A stretch of 64,000 nt of DNA from Tetradesmus obliquus. Taxonomy: Eukaryota > Chlorophyta > Chlorophyceae > Sphaeropleales > Scenedesmaceae. Every line of letters begins with the position of its first letter. The stretch's first letter is position 1. The notes below the pieces were generated by a model. It did not search any database. It was not told the DNA's origin and saw only the letters and a program-made list of their open reading frames with translations. The translations under genes were made by a program, and so were the position numbers. The stretch lies in the NCBI GenBank assembly GCA_030272155.1, contig CP126191.1, positions 6,408,501 to 6,472,500 of the forward strand. Direction: 5' to 3'. Below, piece by piece: positions 26,114-37,045 of this stretch.

Positions 26114-27997
26114 GTTTGTCAATTTGAAGTACTACAAGTCCACGAAGTCGAACAGCAACGAGGCAGGCACACACTATGCATTTGAGCAAAGCACCTCATT
26201 CTGTCATGCCAAAACATGAAACCACACGTAACAACCCTGGACGTGTCCAGCGCTTGCTCATGCACAACAAGTGGATCAGAAAGTTACAGTCAAAGCAACA
26301 TCAGACGCTTCTGCGCTTGTAAACAATAATCAATGTGCCTAAGCGCAACATGCCACCTGCATCCACAGCTGGCATCATAACAGCAAATTGTGGATATGGA
26401 GGCCATGTACATGTATGCCCACATGGCATGCCGTGCGGATCCAGCAGTGCGATGCAGTACTTGTAAACACTTATGCAGGGTATCATGCATGCTGCCCTCG
26501 CAGTTTGTCCCTTCTACTCTTACGTACACTTGACAAAGCAAACAGTCAACGCTGCTCTGCTGATCACAGAGGCCTTGCCAGCCTCTGCACCACGCCAAAA
26601 CAGCAGCTGCCGGGCTAGCAGAGATCACCAGCCTCGTGTGCCGTGATTAGGGCATACCCAACATGCGCAGTGTCGCTTAGCTTATGGCGCCCGATACCCG
26701 GCGAAGGCAAACCAAGGTCACAAACAAGCCGCCGCGCCCAAGCACGCAACGCAGCACTTCCAGCCAGGCACTGGCCATGGCAGCTGGGTTGAGAGTGGAA
26801 ATGGACCCAGCAGCACACCACAGCTGCATGCGTGCAGATGAAAGCTGCTCAGGCTGCGCTCAGGCAAGCGTTGCGCTCACATTCAAGCCACCTCGATGTG
26901 TCAACCTCCTACCAAACAACTGCAGTCCCAGCATGTGCATCGTATGTGCCGGGCATGCTCCTACCCCACACCTAACTGATACCATTGCTGCAAAAAAAAA
27001 ATGGTGCAAGTGTTGCCCCTCTGAGGCAACACGAGTCGCCCTGCCAACTGACACCACTGCAGCAGGCCACATGCGGAGCTACACAGCATGGGGAAGCGAC
27101 CATGCCACAGCGAGCGTGGTCGGAGCCACTGCTGTGTCAGGTGTGGCATGTGAACGGGCTGGTTGCGACATGTGGCATCTGCCGTAGTGTCACTGGTGAA
27201 TGTTGTGTTTGCGGACCATCCCAGTCTTATGTACATCCATTGCAAAGGTAACCCGTCCCCCGTGAACGCCCGGCACAGCCTGTGCACAAGGGACGCTCCC
27301 ACAGCCCATGCTCAACTCAAAAACAGCAGTGTGCACTCCTGAACGTAAGCTGGCTGCATGCCAAAAGCCGCTCAAGCGATGCCCATGCCCCGCAGCGCAA
27401 CCAGGTGTTGACGCTGCAACAGATCACCCACATAACCCTTTGTCAGGTAGCTCGCGCCCAAGCACGCCCAAGCACTATGAAACCACACTCACGTCGGCGG
27501 CGCCATGGCCGGACCCTACATGCTTGCAACAGCTGCATGCACAAGTACCGCAGAGCCCTGGCCACTGCTCGCACAGATGCTGAATCTCACCCTGCCCCTC
27601 CCTGCAAGTGCAGGGGGTGCAGGCAGGCACACTATTTACATGCAACCGCGGTATGCGTCGCAGCAAGGCATCAGCAGCAGACAGTGGCCCGCAGCAAGCA
27701 CGCCAACTGCCGCAGCGCATACTGACAACCAGATGCCGACGCACAACAAGCAGGCACGCAATGCACGCATGCAAACACATCGACAACGCCACATCCCTGC
27801 AGCAACATTATCTTTCTGAAACTGGAGCACTGCCTTAGCAGTACAAGCCAAAACAGCCTGCCAGGCAGGGTGACAACCTAGCCGCCCTAAGAGGGCAAGC
27901 CGCCTAAGAGAGCAAACACCTGATACACATAACACGCTGTACACCAAGAAACAACGTGGGTGTCAAGAGCTAGACGCTCTCAGACAGCGCTTGCAGT
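26114..27997. other. Gene-poor stretch between SWIB-protein promoter and PSMD10-like 3' end
   Basis: Nearly 1.9 kb with no supported gene. Flanking genes both point left, so the left end holds the SWIB-protein promoter and the right end the 3' UTR of the ankyrin gene. A run of ten A lies at about 26991-27001. ORFs on both strands are rich in Cys, His and Arg with no domain text; the base composition is less triplet-rich than the genes. Confidence 0.5.
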
Positions 27998-29404
27998 TCA
28001 GTGCTCCATAGCACCATTAGTGCCGTTGCTGACGCTGCCACTTGCGCGTGCTGCCTGCAGAGCTGCAGCAAGCTCGCCTGCAAGTGCCAGGGGTGTCTCG
28101 CCCTCCTTGTTGGCAGCCTGTGAAGCATGCAAAGCAGCAGCAGCAGCAACAGACGTCAGGGCCTGACATTTGTGCATTGTTCAGCCAGTGAAAGGGTGCG
28201 TGCGGCAGCACACGACAGCACTAGTCTGCCAAGCCAGCAAGGCAGCCGCACTGAGAACAGTGACACAGCTACAACGTTTCCCTACATAATTGTATGGTTT
28301 AGCTTTGGTACAGCTTTATCTGCATTGCCAATGCACACATTTGCTGCAGTGGTACGGGCGTACCTCCAGGTCTGCGCCCTTGCTAGCCAGGTAGACTGCG
28401 ATATTGGCCTCCTTGCAGGACACTGCCACCAGCAGCGGCGTGCTGCCAGTCTTGTCGTGGCTGTCCAGCCGTGCGTGGCCCTCCTCCACCAGCACCACAG
28501 CAGTGTCGTACTTGCCAGCGCTGGCTGCACGGTGCAGCGGCGTGCTGCCAGTCTTGTCCTTGGCGTTCACCTTGGCGCCTGCCTTGATCAAGAGCCGCAT
28601 TATGCTGACGATGCCTTTGCTGGCCTGCACAGTTACAGCAGCAGAAGCAGCAGGATTGCTATTAACAGTCCATTTGTGTGTGATCTGTTGGGGGCGCAGT
28701 TGCCGAGCCTAGCTGAAGGAATAGTTGATTTGCCGTGCAGTGCCCAGCAAAACAAAACTGAACTGCAACTGAACTGCCAGCAGCACAGCTGCAGCATGGT
28801 TTTGGCAGTCCTGCATGACAGTCCTGCATGAAGCATGCCCAAAGCCTTTCTGTGCTGCAGAAAGATGCTTGCTTCGCCTGCTGAAGGTACACTGACATAA
28901 TGTGATTATGTAATTCGCAGCAAATGAAGATCGCGAAGCCACTCACTGCATAGTGCAGCGCTGTTTGGCCCCTGCTGTTTGAAGTGTCAGGGCAGACGCC
29001 ATACGTCAGCAGTGCTGCCACGACCTTCTCCCGCCCCGAGCTCACTGCTGAATGCAGAGGGGTCCAGCCCTGCGAGGATTAGGCAAGCATATCAGCAAGG
29101 CAGCAGCTTGCAGGTAACCACCAAAGCAGTACTGGATGGTTGCATGCAAGCACACAAGCAGCCTGTAATCATGCAAGCGCCCATGAAGCCATCCTACCTC
29201 ATCGTCCTGCTTTTCTGCCACCTTGGTTGCTCCTGAGCCTGCCAGCAGGTCTAGCAGCTCCAGGTGGCCGTTTGCCGCTGCTGTGTGAAAAAGGGTCCGC
29301 CCGTCCTCATCCCGCCCCACAATCAAGCTAGAAAGCTCAGCAGGCGTCAGAGCCTTGAAGTAGGCTACATCCCCTTCACGCGCATGTCCTGCTGCCTCGA
29401 ACAT
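27998..29404 (-). CDS. PSMD10/gankyrin (Nas6)-like ankyrin protein
   Basis: Four exons (29404-29198, 29069-28947, 28624-28364, 28117-27998) join in phase to 236 residues, close to the 226 of animal PSMD10. About six ankyrin repeats fill the whole protein (DEDGRTLFHTAAANGHLELL, GWTPLHSAVSSGREKVVAAL, GQTALHYAASKGIVSIMRLL, KTGSTPLHRAASAGKYDTAV, KTGSTPLLVAVS, KEGETPLALAGE). PSMD10/Nas6 is a chaperone that helps assemble the 19S regulatory particle of the proteasome by binding Rpt3. The match rests on length, repeat number and pattern such as GWTPLHSAVSSGR against the animal GWSPLHIAASAGR; a generic ankyrin protein cannot be excluded. Repeats 4 and 5 share a 25-bp identical stretch. Confidence 0.75.
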
Positions 29405-30346
29405 GTTCGCTGCTGCAGCAGGTCAGCTTTCGACGCCTAGCTGGCGTGCTCGTTGAAAACTTTGCTGAAAAGCACTCTGTCGGCACCCACGTCAAGGAAA
29501 TCAAGCTTTTAGTGTAGCGTGAATTGGTAGGACACCACGATGTTCTGTAGTTTGTTAGGCAGGTAAACGAAAGCGAACAACGTTGCTTCCCGTGTGTGAG
29601 GCAGTCTGAGAAAGTGTTGTTACGGCTAATGGCCCGGTTCCTGGCTGCTACAGAATGACAAAGTTAGAGCAAACCACCGACGATTTGCAAACCTAGTTCG
29701 CTGCAGTGTCTTTCGTTGAGAACTTTAACCGCCAAGTACGTAATGCTAAAACGTTTTAATGGCTGTTACAGGTCTTTCGGGCGGCAGAGCTATGACTCGA
29801 AGCAGTGGTGGGCTCCTGTGGTGGGCTGCACCTTGCCTACCTGGCACACAAGGTGCAGGCGCGCAGTAGCGGCTTTGTCTGGCCAAAAGTGCCGACGGAA
29901 GCTGAATAGTGAGAAGTACGACTGTCCTGGAGCGCAAACACCTACAGGGAGAAACTGCACTTCCTGCTAGGTCAACGCCCAGGGTTGACCTACCACTGGC
30001 TGCTATAGCTGATTCACAGCCAGCTGGCACATCTCAGAATCCTGATGTGCGAAGGGCTGCAAAACACGCTGACAAGGCAGCAGCCGCATCATCAAACGGT
30101 GACCTTTACATCAACTGCTGGACCACAGCCTGCCAACACGCACCTCGCACGCTGCGGCTGGGTGGGGCCCCCAGGCCGGGCCTGGACGTACAATGACACA
30201 GTCGTGTAACACACAAACCGTGACACAGCACTGCATGCATGCATCTGGGGACATGCAGCAGAGCTCTGTTGGCATGATCAATCCCCAGACGAAAATGACT
30301 ACAGCACAGCATGCATGTGCGGGACAAGCCATAGCACTGCCCATCA
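29405..30346. other. Intergenic
   Basis: Between the start of the PSMD10-like gene and the stop of the YL1 gene, both on -. No coding text. A TTACA at about 30107 (TGTAA on -) may serve as the YL1 polyadenylation signal. The left 250 bp is AT-richer and is the likely promoter of the ankyrin gene. Confidence 0.45.
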
Positions 30347-32052
30347 TCAGCTGCCGCCGTGAACCATGCGAGAAACATTCAGCACCAGCGACGCCACTTC
30401 ATCTGGTACTGCAGGCTGCTGGTATGCTCCCTTGCTGCGCCCCTTGCTGGCAGCTGCAGCCTGGTGCTGCTGCACCTGCTGCTGCAGCAGCGCCAGCAGC
30501 TTCTCCTGCGCTGGCGGGAAGCCACCCAGCGCACCAGCAGCACCGCCCCCGCCTGCAGCAGCAGCTGCTGCTCCATCCAAGCCTAGCGCGTCTGCTGCGC
30601 CGTCTGCTGCTGCTGACCGCCTGCGCTTGTGTGCATCAGGCAGTGGCTGTCCCAGCCGCCTGCGCAGCTCCCTGAACGCGTCTGCCGAGGCGTAGTAGTG
30701 CCCAGTGAGGGGGTCCCGGTACTGCGCAGGCACGCCGGTGATGGCACACAGAGGCTTGGGCGGCGGCGGCCGCACACGCTGCGGCAGCAGCCACTTGGGC
30801 GGCTTCATGCCATAGCACTGCAGCGTTGTCAGCTCCTGCTTGACTAGTGTAGGCCCAGTGGGCTGCTGCGGCAGCGGCTGCAGCTCCTGCGGCTGCTGCT
30901 GTTGCTGTGCAGCTGCCTCAGCAGCTGCTGCTGTTTGCAGCTCATCAGGCGATGCAGCAGCTGCATCTGCAACTGCACCTGCTAATGGCTGTACAGCCGC
31001 AGGCTCTGCTGTTAGGGCAGGTGCCCCTGCTGCTGCTGCTGCTGCTGTTGCTGCTTGAGGGTCTGCATCCTCCATCAGCACATCACCACCGGGTTCTGCT
31101 ACTGCTTGACCTGCATCACCTGCAGCAGCAGGAGTGTTAACTGCTGCTGCTGCTGCTGCTTCAGGTTGATCTGCTGCATCTGCAGCTGCCTCAACCACTG
31201 CACCTGTTGCCGGTTGTGCCGCAGCACCAGCTTCCCCTGCTGCCGGTGCTGGTGCACTGATTGCACCATCAGCCGGGGTGGCTGCGCCTGCTTCTGCTGG
31301 CCCTACCCCGCCTGCTGCTACTTCTGCTGTAGCTTCTCCATGGCTTGCAGGTGCAGCTGCATCTGCAGCCGCCTGCTGCCCAGCTGCATGAGCTACACTG
31401 CCAGCAGCAGCAGCAGCAGCAGCATCCACACCAGCAGGCGCAGCAGCTGTTGCTGCTGAGTCCTCCATAACCACATCTCCTGCTGTGCTAGAGCCGGCCA
31501 GGCCGGTGCCAACAAGATCTGCAGCCGGTGCTGCTGCGGCAGCAGCGTCTGGCAGGCCATCAGCTGCTGCTGCTGGTGCTGCTGCTGCTACTGCTGCCAC
31601 TGAGCTGCCTCCCTCTCGCTGCTGCATGCTGGCCAGCTGGCCGGGCAATGTTGCTGCAGGCAGCAGCTCAGGCGGCAGCAGCACTTCAATGGCCCTGCTG
31701 CGCAGCTTGACCATAGGCCCGCCAAAGCGCTGCTTCTTGATGTTGGCCTTGCGCTTGGTCTCCTCTTCCTGCGCCAGCAGCTGCTTCAGCGAAGCCAGGT
31801 TCTCCAGCTCTGTGCGTGCTGCCTCTGCCAGCAGCTCCGCCTGCGACATCACCCTGTAGTCTGCCTGCTTCTGGGGCCGCCGGGTGGCCTTGGCCTGCTG
31901 CTCACGCTCTGTGCGCTCCTTGTGGGCTACCTCCATGCGCTCACGCGTGGACTTGCGCAGCGTAGGGGCCTCATAGGTGACCTCAAACAGCAGCGCCTGC
32001 GAGAGCTCGCCACCGGCTGCTGCTGCAGCCGCCTCAGAACCTGCTGGGCTGC

Positions 32053-32084
<32 letters not shown>

Positions 32085-32413
32085 GGCGCTGCCTTGGGTG
32101 CTGTAGGGGGTCGGGGAGGCTTGGCCCTGGCAGCAGCAGCACCAGGAGGCCTCAATGTCTTCTTCCTGGGCTCTCGCCGCAGCTCTGCCTCCTCATCATC
32201 GTCGTCTTCTGACTCTGATTCAAAGAAATCGGAGTCTGGCACGTCCTCCTCTTCCTTTTCTGATGCGTAATCAGCATCCCGCTCGTCCTCTGCAAAGAAC
32301 TCCTGCTGCCAGAACTCATTGTCTGCCTGCTCTTCCTCAGCTTCTATCTGAGCGCGCATGCGCTTGCCACGGGTGCTGCGCTGTGGCAGGGCCTTTTTCT
32401 CGTGCTCAGCCAT
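30347..32413 (-). CDS. VPS72: SWR1-complex subunit YL1 / VPS72 (SWC2)
   Basis: YL1 binds H2A.Z-H2B and helps the SWR1 remodeller place H2A.Z in nucleosomes. The gene is a single exon of 688 residues, about twice the usual length. The N-terminal YL1 region has RSTRGKRMRAQIEAEEEQ, a very acidic stretch (DSDFFESESEDDDDEE) and RREPRKKTLRPPG, then a basic region with SRAIEVLLPPEL. The C-terminal YL1_C motif is complete (CAITGVPAQYRDPLTGHYYAS, AFRELRRRLGQPLPD). The extra length is an Ala-rich, low-complexity middle (roughly residues 270-530) coded by GCA/GCT triplets, plus an Ala/Gly/Gln tail. An ORF extends 19 codons further upstream without an ATG, so the start at 32413 is secure. Confidence 0.95.
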
Positions 32414-32742
32414 GCTGCTGTTGTTGCCGAAATGCTTGCGTGCAGGAAGACAGTTCAAAAGGTCGATCAAGCAGGTGCAGCAGACTGTCTAAACAATGAC
32501 AAAGCAGTGATCCCGAATGCGCCAGCAGGTCGAGTATTTACACCCAGTCAGTTATGCTATGCCTTGCCTTGTGACCTGCTGTAACATAACATGCCTAGAG
32601 GGGTGATGGAAGTGCTGGGTTCCCAGCATGGACCCATCAATGATGGTCAAACAAGCCTGACAGTAGGATTGTTTGTTGTGCAGCGCCGTGCTCTGCATGC
32701 TGTGCAACTTGCAGTTGCTCCTGCCGCGAGTGTGTGGTGTTC
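32414..32742. promoter_or_regulatory. Divergent promoter of YL1 (-) and J-domain gene (+)
   Basis: Only 329 bp separate the two opposite start codons, so both promoters and 5' UTRs overlap or abut here. No known box was recognised. Confidence 0.6.
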
Positions 32743-34570
32743 ATGCTGGCTGCGCTGAGGGCGCTGACAGCCTCCCATCGCCTGACATGCGCAAGCCAGC
32801 TGCCCAACCAGGCACTGATTAGGGCATTTGCTGCTCAACCACAGCCACCATCACACTACGAGGTGCTGGGCCTGCAGCACAGCGCCACAGCAGAGGATAT
32901 CAAGAGTGCTTTCAGACGGGTAAGGAACAGCAGGACCCCAGAGTGCAATTGCATGCAGGCTGGTGTTTCGCTTTTACATAGCACGTATTTGTCACCTTTG
33001 CTTTGCTGTTTGCAGTTGCAGCAGCAGTCTGCCGCCTTCCATATGGCACAGTCACTCAGTGTGCAGCATCAGGTGCTGCTGTTTTTAAGAGGCAGGCACA
33101 ATACTTCCTGCAAGTCCTCGCCGTGCATTTGGGACACAATGCCCCCCACTGCTGCTGCCTTGCAGAGGGCCAAGGACTTACATCCAGACTTGAAGGCCAG
33201 CTTCAATGCAGCAGATGGCGAGGCTTTCTTGCGCCTTGTCGCTGCGTATGAAGTGCTTAGTGACCCTCAGCAGCGCCAGCTGTACGACATAGCCAGCAAT
33301 TCCAAGCTGCCAGGCGCTCTCAAGCGCGCTGCAGCAGCTGCAGCCGCGGCAGCAGATGGTGGTGGCGGCAGCAGCAGTGGCACAGAGGATGCCCCAGGTG
33401 GTGATGCAGGTGGGCTCATTCATGCTCTGGAAGCAGCTGCAAGCAAGGTGTTCCATGCATTTATAATGTCCGTATCTGCAGGGCCACAAGAGTGTTTCAT
33501 GTGCATGCGTCGGCTGCAAATGCTGCGGCATGCCTAGATAAGGTCTTATCTGCATTACTGCTGCTGCACTCGGTCTGCAGCCGAGCACAACAAGCGCTGA
33601 TAGCTGCAGCTGCTGGCACAGAAAGCGCTGTACATGTTTGCGCTGCGCAGACCCCTTTGCCTGGCGGTACGGCATGTCTGGCTGGGCCCGCGATGGCCCA
33701 AGCAGCGTGCCTGCGACCGCAGACAACAGCAGCAGGCTGCGCTGGTCTGTGATGCATGCGCTGGCCAAGCACCGCCATGAGCTGGAGCGGGACCTGCATG
33801 CTGCGCTGCTCAAGGCGTTCCTGGGGCCCAAGTAAGCGAGCATGCATGACCAGCAGCAGTGTAAAATAACAGCAGTGCTGGAGGATTGATAGTGCATCTG
33901 TTGCGTGTGCAAGTGGTCAGCAGCTCAAACCTGCCAGGCGTACAGTTTATCATGCAGCAGGGTAGCGCCATGCACAAAGGCGCAGCAGCAGCAGCAGCAG
34001 CAGCAGCAGCTACTATGCAGTGTTTGGTGCTAGCAGCCGTGAGCAACGCTGCACCGTTGCTGTGCCTGTTTATCTGGCGTTGCTGCAGGCTGCAGGTGCT
34101 GCCTGGGCAGCTGCCCGGCTCCTTTGAGGCTGATGAGCGGGGCCACCCCTCTCTCAGCAGCGACCTGCTGCACCTGGTGCATGGCAGGATGCTGCTGGGG
34201 GTGGTGAGGGTGCAGCAGCCGCTGCAGATTGCAGGTGGGACTCATCAGCTCTGTGCTGACTGCAGTCATAACTACATGGCCCATGTCCTGTTGCTTGTAG
34301 CTACAAGCCGTGCGGTGCTGCAGCAGGGTTGGTACAGTGTCTGGGCAGGCAAGTCCTGTGCTGATGTCTTTGTACTGTGTTTGTGATTTCAGGCAGGTCA
34401 CAGGCCATGTATTTAAACTTCTCGCTTCACGCTCACCACAGCTGCACTTCTATGTCCCGTGCATCATCCCAGGTGGAGCAGCGGAGACAGCAGCATTGCC
34501 AGGAGCAGCGCAGCAAGGCGAACAGGGCTCCCTGCCGCATGTCGCCCCAGCACTGCCTGCTGGCGTGGAC

Positions 34571-34612
<42 letters not shown>

Positions 34613-36667
34613 CATGCAGCTGAGCCAGCTCAGCAGCGCGCTGGCGTGCAGCAAGAGCACCGCCAGCATCTGGAGCTCCATTCTGCAGCAGCTGCACCTC
34701 TGCAGCGTTGGCCGTCAAGTGCTGAACCCTCGACTACAACAACAGCAGCAGCGCCAGCAGCGCCAGCTGCGGCTGCTAGCACTGCTGCAGCAGCAGCAGA
34801 CGTAGAAGCAGCAGCAGGCGACGATGTGGCTTTGAGTGAGGCTGAGTGGGAGGAGCTGCTGCGGAGAGAGCACCCGCTGCGTGGGTCTTACGAGTGGCAG
34901 CCGCCACAGCCGCTTCAGCTGCCTGCAGCAGCTGAGGTGGCAGGTGCTGCCAGCTCTGCAGCTCACAGCATGGGCCAGGCCGCTGGCACCGGCAGAAGTG
35001 GCCCAGCGGCAGCGGAGCAGGATGCTCTTGATGATGGGTGCCTTGGCGGCCGTGCAGCGAAGCAAGCGTGGGAGGCAGCCTGGCAGGAGCAGCATGCTGC
35101 TGACCAAGCTGGCTCAGCAGATGGCAGCAGCGGCGGCACTGACAGCGCAGGTGGCACGCACGCTGCATTGTGTTCCGACAAGGATGTGGCTGCTGGTGGG
35201 TCAGAGAAGCGGTCGGCAGCGGAGTCTGCTGGGCAGCTGAGGTGGCAGCAGGAGGATGGAGGCAGTAGACACTTGCAGCAGGAGCGGCAGCCCTTCATGG
35301 GCATGTACCAACAGCAGAAGCAGCAGCAGCAGCAAAAGGATAGCAATGGCGCAGCCGCTGAAACATGCGGTGAGCAAAGCCAGCAGCAGCAGCAGAGGCA
35401 GCAGCAGCAGCAGCAGCGATCAGCAGGGCCTGGCAGCCAACAGCACAGCAGCTGGCTGCGGCAGAAGCAGCAGCGCTTGATGCGCTGGCTGCGCAGCCCT
35501 ACAGCTGACTGGGCTGCTGCTGACTGGAGCTTTGATGATGGCAGCGAGGGTGTGCTGGTGCTGCAGCTGGTGATGGCGGATGGCAGGGTGGCAGCAGTGT
35601 CAGTGAGGGATGACACACAAGCTGCTAAGCCGACGAAGGTGAGGAGGCTGAGGCGCGTCCAGAGTCCAAGAACCACTGCATGCGGCAGGGGTTGGCTGCA
35701 GGAACCATGCTGCATGCTGCAGGCGCTGTGCCACGAAGCGTCAGTAGGTGCCAATACAGCTGGCACCAGCTTTGCTCCAGCTGTGCTTGAAGGTGCGCAG
35801 CCTTGCTTTTGCTGTGTAACATCGTCTTACAGCTGGCCCTGACAGTGCGACCACAAGTGGGGCTGCAGCAGGTGCAATGACATACGCCCAAATTGTGTTT
35901 AACGGTGCACATCTTTGTTATTACAAGTGGTAGAATGCCAACGCCAAGCACACATCGTGCTGTTCAACGGTGCTCATCTGCCCAAGGGTTTGCCTGTGGT
36001 GCTGCTGCCACAGGTGTACATAGGCGGCGTGTTTGCTGCGGCTGTGCTGGATGACATCGTGATGGAGCCGCTCACGGGGCGCCTGATGGGCGTGCTTTAC
36101 AAGTGAGGCCGGGCTGGCTGGGCAACAGGTCTGGGGAGTTTTCTGCAGCAATAAAGCAGCGGATGTGTTGCTCTGCTTTTGATTGCTGGTTAAGAGCAGC
36201 CAGAGTTGGTGTAGTGCTGAGCCGGCTGCAATGCACTTGCTATCAGCCACCTTTCCCTGGCATGTCCTCCATCCTGCCTTCTGCCACTGCCGCTGTGTGT
36301 GTGTGTGTGCAGGTACTACACCCCTGGCGTGCACCACGTGTACTTCTACCTGCCAGGCACGCAGGGCTCGCGCGTCATCGCACGCCTGCAGCGGCGCTGG
36401 ATGCCTCCCAGCAGCACGTGGCTGTTCCCGCCCCTCACAGACACGCATGACAGGGGCGGCTGGGTGGTGGAGTGGGAGGGGCACGAAGCACAGCACAAGT
36501 CTGGCTGGATGCACCCAGCAGTGTTCGTGCTGACCGCTGGCTGCTACAGCTATGATATGGAGGCGCGGCGGTTTGCAGAGCCGGGCATGAGTGCGCTGCA
36601 GGAGAGGGCTGAAGAGTGGGGCAGGCAGCTTGGTCAGGCACTGCAGTGGCTACGATCAAAGTGGTGA
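32743..36667 (+). CDS. Organelle-targeted J-domain (DnaJ-like) protein with long unique C-terminus
   Basis: The ATG at 32743 begins MLAALRALTASHRL and a following RAFAAQ, a typical mitochondrial or plastid presequence. A J domain follows (about 38-105: HYEVLGLQHSATAEDIKSAF, HPD at 65-67, YEVLSDPQQRQLYD). Exons 32743-32919, 33166-33409, 33651-33831 and 34089-34234 join in phase. Between 34391 and 35638 there is a long coding stretch with Ala, Gln and Ser runs and an ordered piece (LSEAEWEELLRREHPLRGSY), but its exact exon borders, possibly two exons in different frames, are unresolved. Conserved-looking C-terminal exons lie at about 35934-36104 and 36313-36667 (YIGGVFAAAVLDDIV, YYTPGVHHVYFYLPG, GWVVEWEGHEAQH). 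J proteins stimulate Hsp70 ATPase; the C-terminal part was not recognised and presumably binds clients or membranes. Confidence 0.8.
34572..34612. repeat. (CAG)n triplet run, probably coding poly-Ala
   Basis: About thirteen uninterrupted CAG/GCA units. In the frame used by the flanking coding stretch of the J-domain gene they give a run of thirteen Ala. A similar run at 33982-34010 lies in the preceding intron. Confidence 0.85.
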
Positions 36668-37045
36668 CAAGTCGCTTTCACTGCATAGCCATGTGAGTGA
36701 AGCGTGTCAGTTTCAGGACTCGGGTTTATCAATAGTCTTGGCTTCCTGATCTTACATAGGCACACAGGGCTCAGCACTGCTGCTGTGCTGCGGGTGCAGA
36801 GACCCAGGTTCAGGCACTGTGGTGTTTACCTGCTTTGTGCTTCGTGCCTGGCACTGCCAGCCTGTTTTCTGTTTTCTTGGTGTAGCTTGGGTCCCGTCGA
36901 ATGTTTATTCTTCACTTACCTATTTCTGCCTGCTACGCTCGCGAACAAACGGACTGTACAGGGACTTCGCGGGAAAACAGGCATCTACCTGCATCATCTG
37001 TCTTGTGCCCTACTCATGTATCAAGTGTAGACGTCACAGACATCA
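36668..37045. other. Intergenic
   Basis: Less than 400 bp between the J-domain stop and the coiled-coil gene start, both on +. It holds the 3' UTR of the first and promoter of the second. No coding text or known box seen. Confidence 0.45.

Noticed and set aside
26684..27187. 167-codon ORF on +
   Set aside because: No motif, the frame opens at a non-descript ATG, and it includes codons from an A-run; reads as non-coding.
34572..34612. CRISPR-like or minisatellite array in CAG runs
   Set aside because: These are plain trinucleotide microsatellites with no spacers, common through the whole window.
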